Source of the DNA: Hyaloscypha bicolor E
Taxonomy: Eukaryota > Ascomycota > Leotiomycetes > Helotiales > Hyaloscyphaceae
Direction of reading: 5' to 3'
Length of the DNA stretch: 64,000 bases
NCBI RefSeq assembly: GCF_002865645.1
Contig: NW_020194518.1
Coordinates: 1,921,463 to 1,985,462, forward strand
The notes under the pieces are model-generated. The model ran no database searches, was not told the DNA's origin, and saw only the letters and a list, made by a program, of their open reading frames with translations. This document shows, piece after piece, positions 55,871-64,000 of the stretch. Positions within the stretch are counted from its first letter, which is position 1. Every line of letters starts with the position of its first letter. The position numbers were made by a program, and so were the translations under genes.

Positions 55871-58478
55871 AAATAAACTTCATGTTGAGAAGGCAAAGCA
55901 AACGGTTACGTGCAATGCTCCTCAGACGACTATCCATTTCACAATGATCTAAGGCCTATACTTATAGACATCTAGGTAACTCTATTACCCCTGAAAACTC
56001 CTGTATAGCCGCACAGCTGAATTGCCACTGTCAGCTCTAGGCACCCATTTCAAACACTTCAGTATACCGAGATCGCTCGGAAACTTGAAAAGTTTAACCG
56101 CGACGCAAAAAACCAAGAATTCACATCACATTTCATGGAATAATATGATACTTCTAGTTGGTGTTGATTTTCTTCCCTTCACCTGCAAATTTGAGATTCA
56201 CGGGAAGTTGTTAAATGGTCTTGCAGGAAATACTGCCACAAGCGAAACGGCAAGAGAACGGTACCACGGATTGGAATAGCAATGAGTGCATTCGGGTATG
56301 CAGGCTGTGGGGATAAACGTGGCTGCTTAGTGTTCTGTCTCGTTCTTGTTCTTTCCGTTCGCCAGCCGCCGCCAGATTCCCAGATTAGTCAGTCCAGAAA
56401 TGGATTCTGAAGTTTACCATAGACACTATGATCCACAGGGAACAACTTGTCTCTGCGCACCCCCTCGTTCAATATGCCACTAACTACTTTTTGAGGACAT
56501 GATAATCCTCTCCAGTGTCCACTCTGGACTCGATGCAGTCTTTGAAGTAGTCGGTAACTATTTCTTCGTCAGCTTCAATTTATATAAAATAAGCGAAGGA
56601 ATCCAGTTAATATGTCAAAGCATTCTCTGATATCATTTCCGATAAACAAAAGACGTTTGTTCACCGGTCGATTCTTCAATCCTGCCGTCAAGATGTCCAT
56701 TGGGAGACACGGTGTAAATAAGAGTGTATTGTGAATCAACTTTTCCTCTATTATGTTTACTATACAGTTGGAAACGAGTAAGATTACTGTTATTGCTCAG
56801 GCGCTAATCACCCTCGGCTCAGTTAACTCACCTGAGCTGTATGAGCAACCTGACTCACGCGCCTGAGCACCTTAAGCAAATAGATACACAACCCGTGTGC
56901 CCCTGCTAACCCCTGTAAAGCCCCCTGTTTAGCTCGCATAGCATTCCTAAACCAGGATTATCCGCTCAAAGTAGTAATTTTTCCGCTTGACTCTCTTTAG
57001 TATATATATAAGTACCCTTCCGAGGTAGCCCTAAGAGGGTGCGTATGTAAATAGAGAATTATTTGGCCCCTCCTAACCTCCCGCGTTCAAAAATTATCGA
57101 TTCTGTGAATTTTTCCTTTAAATGCCCTATTTCTTATATATTATCTCGCGGCCCTACGCATATACTCGCCTCTTTAGATATAATAGACGTCTATTGCTTC
57201 TCTCTAAGGCAAGCCTTTTGCTAAGCCTTACGAATAGCTTTATTTTCTATACCTATAACTCTATCTAAATATATAATAGCGAGGATTAATATAGGAATAA
57301 GCAAGAGACTCGACTCAAAATGGCTTGCTTATCTACCCTCCTTTGTATTAACACAATTATATCTACTAGCCTCGCAACGGTATCTTCTCTCGCGGCTGCT
57401 AAGTCCATATCTGGTGCGGGGCTTGAGGATGCATACAGGCTTAGCGCCGGATTTGTAGTATTGTCTGCTGTGGGGTGAAGTCGAGGGGTATGAGGGTTGC
57501 TGCTGTTTCGCCATTGCGGTGAGGGAAGCTATCTTGTGAGGGGGGAGGGGGCGGAATGGAAGGACGGAGGTGCGGTGGAGGGAAGGCCAGTGTAGTACGA
57601 GCGATTGAGACGGCCTAGGGGGCCGTCGTCTGGAAGCTTGGGGGGGCTAGTGTGTGGTTTTGATGCATGTGGTTTTAATGAATGTCAAGAAAACTGGAAA
57701 GTGCATGGACCCGACTATACTGCTGTGTTGGCATTGCGCTCTTGCAAAGAGGGTGACAGGGAGGTGATTCGCCATCGAACTTGATTTAATAGACCATGGA
57801 CGGATGCAGAGTCTATGCTTTTTATTAAGCTTAATATTTTGAAGCTAGAGAAGGGAAAATATTAGTGGAAAACATGCGAAGACTGCAGTAGAGTTGGGAG
57901 AGCATTTATCATCTTTTGCCGCCTGAGCAGCCCCGACAAGGTGCACGAGAGCTGCAGCAACGCTGAGGCCGGGGTAATGAGCATCATCTCGGGAGAACAA
58001 CGGCTCTAAAGATTCCCATTGCAAAGGATTACTTCCTGATTTCTCGGCCCGTTGGCAAATATTGATATAACTAAGCCATCCATATTGTGTATAAAGCCGG
58101 AGATAATTAGAAGAGCTTTCCAGACGAAATTAAGAGAGATTCCGAACATGACGCGGAGAAGAAGAGATCCACGCTATTCCGAAGCAGAAAATTCTAAATT
58201 GAAAGAGATTCTGGTATATTAGTCTATTAATATGGTTAGAAACACACATTGTTCAACACGTCCTCTTGCTTCAGTGGATTCCAAGAGATCTTCTCACATC
58301 GCCTCAGTGGACTTCCCTCCGAGACAACTTCCCTCCCCAAGATAGTTTGGTACTCCGCCAAATGTTGCCCGGGACTTGCAAACTAAGATGGTATGAAGAT
58401 ACTCCAGTAAATGATCAACTCGAGGTCCCTTAAGCGTCGCGGGATCCTGTCACAACAATATATGTGACAACGAAAGTC
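55871..58478. other. 2.6-kb gene-poor, partly AT-rich stretch
   Basis: No gene is recognised. 56930-57310 is AT-rich with RIP-like character. At 56794-56880 GCTCAGGCGC and GCGCCTGAGC form a 10-bp inverted pair around repeated CTGAGC/GAGCA words. At 56889 the text CCCGTGTGCCCCTGCTAACC partly resembles the end of the 52756 element. 57500-57620 is G-rich. Confidence 0.4.
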
Positions 58479-59336
58479 TCAAGATACCCGAGACTCGTCC
58501 CCAACATCCTCCAACTCCATCGCCTCTCCACCAAGTACCTCCTGCAATAGCCTCCTCTCAACACAAACGTGATACTCAGGTTGGCCCTCACCCTCACTCT
58601 CACGCAGGTCAAAGCCATACTTGACGCGCAACTCATGGACGACCGCAAGATGCGCCTCACTCAGTGCCTTCCTCTCCTCAGCATGGTGCTCCCTCATCCT
58701 TGTAAGATGCGGCGGCGGCCATGCAATTTGAGGCGGTAATTCGTTGAAACGTGCAACGGTGCCGCCCCAGAAGCAAGTCGCGAAAAGGCCGATGTTTTTC
58801 ATCGCCGTGAAGGCACGCTCCCATTCCCGCCGCCGTCTGGCGACTAGCCATGGCTTCTCGATGGCTTCCTCGCGTTTCCGCTGTTGTGAGTTCATCTCTT
58901 CTCGCCGAGCAGAGTATGCGCCGCAGGCTGCATCAAGATCGCGGTGGAATTTGGCTCTCTCCTCTTGGTCTTGCTTCACCTGTAAATTGTTAGCATCAAG
59001 GTCACAGAATTAGTCTTGGGGCTTTACTGGGCTGAATATCCTCTCAAACTCTGCCTCCAAGTCTGTACCAGCTACGCCGTGGTCCTCTGGTGGCGGATTC
59101 GGTCTCTTCGACCGCGTGCTTGGCGCATGGGAAGATGTGGGTGTCATCTGTCCATGTGAGGTTTGCCGTAGCTCACTTTCTTCGGATAGAGGATCTTGCT
59201 CCCAGAGCTCTGAATCACTGGCTGTATTCCGCTCAGAACGAACACTTTGTTGCTCCCAGCCCACCTCGTGATCGTCCTCATGCCCCAGTAGTTGATGACG
59301 AGCGTCGTCCCCGCCTGTCGAATTGCCGCTGAACAT
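58479..59336 (-). CDS. hypothetical protein, basic/acidic helical (coiled-coil-like)
   Basis: ATG at 59336 (MFSGNSTGGDDARHQLLGHE) is the first ATG of the frame. Exon 1 (59336-59028), a 48-bp intron (GTAAAG...GCTAACAATTTACAG) and exon 2 (58979-58479) give 269 residues in whole codons. The N-terminal half is polar and Ser/Glu-rich with PSTRSKRPNPPPED. After the junction (FERIFSPVKQDQEERAKFHR) comes a long Arg/Glu-rich helix that looks like a coiled coil, then a short hydrophobic patch (GLFATCFWGG), and a second charged helix before an acidic end (EAMELEDVGDESRVS). No named domain is recognised. Confidence 0.6.
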
Positions 59337-59689
59337 GGTGGAATTGAGTTCGTTCAATTCGTCCGAAATCGTGAATCTGAATGCACGGAGAAGAGCATGC
59401 AAAATTGTGGATGTTTATCTGTCAATTGAATTATGGTTGCCTACATGAAGTCGTATGCCCCTCAGCTCATCACGTGTTGAGGGGTGGGTCGTAAGCAGGC
59501 CTTGTCTCTCTCAGCCCCGTTGTGAGGGGGAAAATTCGCTTAAGCCTCAGGCACACGTTTCGCTTAATTATGGCGCTAAGGTGTATTTAGCCTCGCTCCC
59601 AAGCTTCTCTTCAGGAATTAATTATAATTCTTGAAATCTCTCTGTTCCTACGTGACGTGTGTTTGACCGGTAATTCGTCAACCTGGTAC
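59337..59689. other. intergenic with CGCTTAA words
   Basis: TTCGCTTAAGCCTCAGG and TTCGCTTAATTATGG at 59525-59580 resemble the dispersed GCTTAA/GCGAGCT short repeats. No gene was recognised. Confidence 0.35.
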
Positions 59690-59965
59690 ATGGTTCACTT
59701 CTGCCTATTTCTTCTGAGTATCTTCACCGTTGGCTCCACGTCACCGCACTTTACAGGCTATCAGATGCCCGGGAAGCCGCATTTTTCGACCAGTTATGGC
59801 GCTGTTGGAAAGTTGTTTATCCGACCATTATCGCAGTCTGCTGCCAGGAGCATGTCGCTCATTTCAATCAGAATCCAAGGAACACTTCAAAAAGTCAAAA
59901 TAGACACTTTATATAATGAGAAAGCGAGGCAAATGACAGAATTGGAATGCGTAAATAATAAGTAA
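59690..59965 (+). CDS. possible small secreted protein
   Basis: ATG at 59690 gives MVHFCLFLLSIFTVGSTS, a good signal-peptide pattern, then about 70 residues without repeated cysteines (only one near the end). It is unspliced, 91 residues, with no known family. AT-rich sequence follows. Support is limited to the leader peptide, so chance is not excluded. Confidence 0.25.
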   Translation: MVHFCLFLLSIFTVGSTSPHFTGYQMPGKPHFSTSYGAVGKLFIRPLSQSAARSMSLISIRIQGTLQKVKIDTLYNEKARQMTELECVNNK

Positions 59966-60626
59966 ACAATTATTTCAAGTCATGGCGACTGTTGTGGGCT
60001 TTGATATTTTGAAGTGTTGGCTTAGACCATTGCAGGTTTGGGGGGTCTCATATCCGGGCGCAATTCTCAAAGCTGGTGTATGCCTTACCCAACCTTTACA
60101 TTGAACACCTGAACTATGAATGATCGGCAGCTAGGCTGCCATTTAATTCCTCGAGACACAACTACAAGTTTCTACCAACGAAACACAGCCCTACCAAATT
60201 TTCCCAGCCACTCCTATGGCTAGGGGTCTTGCAGAATCGAGGAGTTGAAGACAGCTTGTCTCTTGAATTCGCCGAATACCCCGAATACCCCGAGGCGGAG
60301 ATAAGCGCACTTTTCGAGACAAAACATTATCAAGCATTGCGGACCAAATCTGGAACCTGACAAAGTGCTTGCATTTGAACTGCTCGGAGCGGAGGTTCGG
60401 AGCGTTCCGGAATGTCTTTTGACATCAAAGTGTCCAAAGATTATACACATCAAGCGGGTCACATTCCACGTACAGGTATTTATACATCCAGAAGCGCTTA
60501 CATCTTAAATTCGAAAATTCATTCCATTCAAGACAATACTGTACTGAATGGGACAGGGCATTCATTCTGTGAAAGATATTGCGAGATTTGTTTTTCTTTC
60601 TCAGCAACGCTTCGACAGCGTGACCA
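59966..60626. other. upstream region of NmrA-like gene
   Basis: No gene is recognised. A tandem CCCCGAATA repeat lies at about 60275-60293. Confidence 0.35.
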
Positions 60627-61532
60627 ATGTCAACTCCCCAGCATTTCCTCATCGCTGGCGCCACTGGTCGTCAAGGCGGAGCTGTCGTCAGTGCTCTCCT
60701 CACCCATTCCGACTTTGAAATCGATCCCAATCGTGTATGGGCCATAACCCGTGATGCAGCCGGAGCCTCGTGTCAACGCCTAATCTCCAAATGGCCTGGC
60801 ATCAACATCGTTGCCGGCGACTTGAATACCCCTCACGCACTCTTTGAGCAGCTAGGAAATCACATCCTCTCTCAAACAGCCGTCTTCCTCGCGCAAGCCC
60901 ACGGGCCCACCGAGCTCTCCGACGCAAAAGGCTTCATCGACGCCGCGGCAACTCACGGCGCTGCATATTTCGTCTACTCATCCGTCGACCGCGGGGGCAG
61001 GAAACTCAGCGACGCAGACCCGTCGTACTGCAAGACGTTTTCAGACAAGTTCTACATCGAGCAGCATCTCAAGAGTGTTGCTACCCAGAAGGGAATGGGT
61101 TACACGATCATTCGTCCGACTTGGTTCGCTGATAATGCGCACTGGGGCTTTCCGGGCAAGCTTTGCATGACGGGATGGAAGGTTTGGATGAAGGGGAAAA
61201 GGATGCAGGTTGCTACGACGACGGATATTGGGAGGTGGGCTGTTGAGGGTCTTGTTAGGCCTGATAAGACTGGCATTCGCAATGAAGCACTTTCTGTTGC
61301 GAGTGAGGAGTTGAGCTTCCAGGAGATTGACTTAATTTTCAAGAGGAAAACTGGCAAAGGGGTGCCAGTGACCTTTGAATGGTTTACCATTTTGATGATC
61401 TGGTTAGTGAAGGATTTGAACACCATGTTCCGATTCATTGATGAGAGGCCATACGGCGCAGACTTGCCTTGGTTGAAGGAACGATTGGAGCCGGCGACCG
61501 TCACACAATGGGTTGACACAATTCAGTTCTAG
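60627..61532 (+). CDS. NmrA-like NAD(P)-binding protein
   Basis: Single exon of 301 residues, ATG at 60627. The N-terminus FLIAGATGRQGGAVVSALL holds the GxxGxxG dinucleotide-binding motif of the NmrA/atypical short-chain dehydrogenase family. Further marks are ITRDAAGASC, VAGDLN, AVFLAQAHGP, and YFVYSSVDRGG with the usual Ser. IIRPTWFADN follows, then TDIGRWAVEGLVRP, as in NmrA and HSCARG-type redox sensors, and a substrate-lobe C-terminus ending VDTIQF. NmrA itself represses the GATA factor AreA in nitrogen control, but most family members are redox sensors or reductases of unknown substrate. No catalytic YxxxK is clear, so a sensor or isoflavone-reductase-like role is open. There is no clustered biosynthetic partner here. 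Confidence 0.85.
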   Translation: MSTPQHFLIAGATGRQGGAVVSALLTHSDFEIDPNRVWAITRDAAGASCQRLISKWPGINIVAGDLNTPHALFEQLGNHILSQTAVFLAQAHGPTELSDAKGFIDAAATHGAAYFVYSSVDRGGRKLSDADPSYCKTFSDKFYIEQHLKSVATQKGMGYTIIRPTWFADNAHWGFPGKLCMTGWKVWMKGKRMQVATTTDIGRWAVEGLVRPDKTGIRNEALSVASEELSFQEIDLIFKRKTGKGVPVTFEWFTILMIWLVKDLNTMFRFIDERPYGADLPWLKERLEPATVTQWVDTIQF

Positions 61533-61890
61533 TTATGTATTGAATCGTAGATTTGTTTTATACCAAATCTCTGTATTTATTTCTTAAGTTGTGGTGTTTT
61601 CTTTTTCTTGCCCTGGGAGCACTGGTGGCCTGACACTCTAGAGTTGTGCCCCTGAGCTCGCTTAATCCCCGAAGAATCGACGATCAGTCGGGGAAGAAAT
61701 CCTTGTTTTCGACCCCCTGCAGCCCACAACGTCATCGCGTACCACCAAATATACAGGTATTAAACGCATCGTCACCGTGGATATCATCAGTGATTTCGAC
61801 CATAAAACAATACACAATCTATAGTTTGTCCTTTAACAATCTATCTTCACGAAAACAATTCTGATTTCCCGCAATTTCCACTGTCTCAAC
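61533..61890. other. intergenic with GAGCTCGCTTAA short repeat
   Basis: CCCCTGAGCTCGCTTAAT at 61649-61666 is another copy of the dispersed short repeat. The rest is 3' region of the NmrA-like gene and promoter of the next gene. Confidence 0.4.
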
Positions 61891-63169
61891 ATGTCTAACA
61901 AGTAAGTTGATAGAACTGGACTCAGAATTTCGATGCGAATGCTTATTTTGATGTAGTACCAACCAAGGAAGAAAGGCGGAAGCAGAGGCGTCAGACGAGG
62001 AGGTCGACAATCATTCCGAAGTTGAATACGAAGAAGAATCCGAGCCAGAAGTCGAAGATGCGACCGCCGAGAAGCACATTGTAGATATCCACAACAAAGA
62101 TCAAACCCAAGCCCCAGAAGAAGATGAGATTGACGCAGAATCCGAATTTGAGGACGAGCCTGAAGCCGAAACTTCTGAGCCCGAGAAGCCTTCCGTGAAC
62201 GGCAACAGCAAATCCCAGGAGCGCGCCAAAGCCCCGGAAAAAACTAATCAGAAGACTGAAAATCAAGCGAAGCGCGATTCCGGTGTCGATATTGGAACGC
62301 CCAAGGAAAATGGCAATTTCAAGCATCAAAGTAATGACGAAGTTCACGCACAGCCCGAAGAAGAGGCCGAGTTGCAGGAACCTGATTCCGATGCCGAGAC
62401 CGAGCTTGAAGTGCAGTCAAAAGAGCAGCCTCCCATGACCAGAAACCAGACCGGACTTCCCTCTGGAGCAGAACCTGAGCCCGAGACCGCGGTGCAGACG
62501 AGGCAAGAACAACCTGTTGACAAGAACGCGGCAAGAAAAGAGGAAGTGCGAAAGCAGAGAGAGTCATTGAGACAGCAAGAGGCGGAGCTGCAGCCTGAAG
62601 TCAACGGGGTGTCTCAGTCTCAACGGCAAGTTCAATCTCAAGAGCAAGGCCAAGGCCAGCTGCAAGCCCAGGGCCAACATCAATCGCAGGGCCAACTTGC
62701 AGCTGGCCCGATTCAAGCACAGGGCCAGGTCCAAGGGCAGGGCCAACTGCAAGCTGGAACGAAGGCACGGCCGAGAGAGCAAGGGCCATTGGTGCAGCAG
62801 CAGCAGCGTGAGCCTCAGCCTTTGGTAAAGCAGCAGCCGCGCCCAGTTCAGACTCAACCTCAACGACAAGCCCAACCCAAGCCGCAATACCTCGACCAAA
62901 CTCAGCAAGCCCTTCCCATTGTCCAGCAACAACAGCAACAGCAACAGCAACAACCACAGCAAAATCAGCAACTCCAGTCTGACAATCCCTACGGCCCACG
63001 AGCGGAAGGGTACAGAACCTACGCGATCCGCGAGTCTAGGATCAAGGATCGGCCGGTGAAGAAGGATGCTAAGCCGAGTGCGATGAGTATCAAAATTGAG
63101 CTGGATTTGGAGGTGGAGGTGGATCTTTATGCGCGGGTTAAGGGTGATGTTACGATTGGGTTGATGTGA
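61891..63169 (+). CDS. glutamine-rich, acidic low-complexity protein with conserved C-terminal motif
   Basis: Exon 1 is only 11 nt (61891-61901, ATG TCT AAC AA) with a GTAAGT donor; the acceptor TAG is at 61956 and exon 2 runs 61957-63169. The total is 408 codons (407 residues). Residues about 10-110 are strongly acidic (Glu/Asp-rich with EYEEESEPEVED). Next is a mixed-charge coiled-coil-like segment (RKEEVRKQRESLRQQEAEL), then about 130 residues of Gln/Gly repeats (QSQEQGQGQLQAQ) and a poly-Gln run near residue 350. The last 28 residues (SIKIELDLEVEVDLYARVKG, then DVTIGLM) form an alternating hydrophobic/charged beta-like motif. I have the impression this ending is shared by many filamentous-fungal low-complexity proteins. 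Function unknown; the Q tract suggests aggregation or scaffold behaviour. Confidence 0.75.
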
Positions 63170-63371
63170 TGTGTGGCGAGCTTTCTTTTGGTTATGGAGG
63201 AAGGAGGGAAATGAGGAGAATGGGAAAATTGCCGTAAACATATTTTGATTGTATTATAAAGCTGCTCGTACAGATATGGGAAACACTACCTCCTATCATC
63301 CAAATCATGCGTAGAATCCAGAACTACTCATTACTCTCCTAGATTGCACTTGGGTCACGAAGTCTGTGGAA

Positions 63372-64000
63372 CTAACGCCCACCAGGGTGTCCATGTCTGT
63401 GTCGATGCCCCATCTCGCTTGATGGCGAAGCTGCCATTTCGCTTGAACTTGAAGCGGCTGCTGATTCCGTCGTAGTTGTCGTCGTGAAATAAGTTGGGGC
63501 TGCTTCAGATGTCATTGCTCCAGAAATCGCAGAGCTTGTGGAAGGGTCATCCAGAGTGATAGTTGTCACGACAGAAATGGTCACAATTGAGGTCTCCGTC
63601 GTGACAGTGCAGATGGCAGATTCGCTCGAGGAGGATGTTTGAGCTGGGCCGGAGGGAGTTGTAGTGGTGAGAGAGCCATCGTTGGTAGCTGTTGTTTGAG
63701 CGCCTGGTGAGGAGGTTGGGGAGGAAGTTCCGGTCACGACGCAAGAGCAGGCTGAAGAGATGCGGGTTGGATCGTTGTGGCATTGGGAAACCAAGTCAGG
63801 GAGTCCAGTAGTTGCGGTATTGAGCCCGGTGGTATACGTGGCACAGAAGCCAGTCGCTTCTGGATGGCGGATGAAATGGCGGAGGCAGTTGTCATGCTGG
63901 CAATCGAGGATTGGCGGAGTGGGAGTAGAGGTGGGAACGCCGGTTGCTACACAAGAGCAGGCGGAGGAGATGCGAGTCGGATCGCTCTGGCATTGGGATA
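63372..64000 (-). CDS. Ser/Thr-rich secreted or wall protein with repeated Cys modules, 5' end outside window
   Basis: The minus frame is open from the right edge to TAA-side end 63372, so only the C-terminal roughly 209 residues are seen. A cysteine module occurs twice: DPTRISSACSCVATG at the edge and DPTRISSACSCVVTG at about 63.74 kb, each after SQC. Between them lies CQHDNCLRHFIRHPEATGFC then ATYTTGLNTATTGLPDLV. This arrangement (NCLR...FC.TYTT..TATTGLP) is common in fungal extracellular proteins of unknown function. The tail is Ser/Thr-rich (TTTTPSGPAQTSSSS) and ends MGHRHRHGHPGGR, histidine-rich and without a GPI signal. Signal peptide and start lie beyond the window. Confidence 0.72.
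   Translation of the reverse strand, partial: SQCQSDPTRISSACSCVATGVPTSTPTPPILDCQHDNCLRHFIRHPEATGFCATYTTGLNTATTGLPDLVSQCHNDPTRISSACSCVVTGTSSPTSSPGAQTTATNDGSLTTTTPSGPAQTSSSSESAICTVTTETSIVTISVVTTITLDDPSTSSAISGAMTSEAAPTYFTTTTTTESAAASSSSEMAASPSSEMGHRHRHGHPGGR

Noticed and set aside
62319..63241. Leu-rich minus frames opposite the Gln-rich gene
   Set aside because: Mirror image of CAG/CAA-rich coding sequence; the plus strand has start, splice sites and a C-terminal motif.

Overview
This 64 kb window is nuclear DNA of a filamentous ascomycete (Pezizomycotina; Leotiomycetes/Helotiales would fit, but that is a guess). The evidence is short GT-AG introns of about 45-70 bp with CTAAC-like branch sites, and fungal-only families: rhodopsin-like integral membrane proteins, Zn2Cys6 factors, 2EXR proteins, a WSC protein, an NmrA-like protein and a NACHT protein with C2H2 fingers. 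AT-rich tracts also look like repeats mutated by RIP (repeat-induced point mutation). No rRNA, tRNA, CRISPR or bacterial signal was seen.

Layout. 0-8 kb: AT-rich and purine-rich low-complexity DNA, a weak small gene (1.15-1.7 kb), a rhodopsin-like membrane protein (3.4-4.8 kb, minus), a possible small secreted protein (6.4 kb) and a proline/glutamine-rich PPxY protein (6.9-7.6 kb, minus). 8-15 kb: a MITE (short non-autonomous inverted-repeat transposon), a decayed F-box-like gene, a WSC surface protein (10.6-11.7 kb), then 3.3 kb without a convincing gene. 15-26.4 kb: a 1,793-residue C2H2 protein, a broken 2EXR gene, an L-fucose-permease-type sugar transporter with a CreA-like palindrome upstream, and a bZIP factor. 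26.6-28 kb: two adjacent MITEs and a minimal copy of a third family. 29-32.2 kb: a second rhodopsin-like membrane protein and a single-pass proline-rich protein. 34.6-39 kb: two decaying Zn2Cys6 regulators. 40.7-43.7 kb: an intact F-box gene, its divergent decayed paralogue and a decayed 2EXR gene. 44.6-51.9 kb: a divergent pair of intact many-exon genes, an SNF2/RING remodeller (951 aa) and a NACHT/C2H2 NLR-like protein (1,016 aa), sharing 280 bp. 51.9-58.4 kb: a repeat island with degenerate CVNH-lectin-like units, a TTAA-flanked MITE, a TA-flanked MITE, RIP-like AT-rich DNA and a gene fragment. 58.5-64 kb: a coiled-coil-like protein, an NmrA-like oxidoreductase/sensor, a glutamine-rich protein and a Ser/Thr-rich secreted protein running off the right edge.

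Overall this is an accessory-type region. Intact genes for surface or secreted functions, nutrient uptake, transcription and allorecognition or immunity-like sensing alternate with pseudogenes and small TIR elements. The most informative parts are the SNF2-NLR head-to-head pair, the repeat island beside it, and the recurrent premature stops explainable by C-to-T change in the regulator genes. Exon coordinates were worked out by hand from splice signals and frame; those that sum to whole codons are noted.
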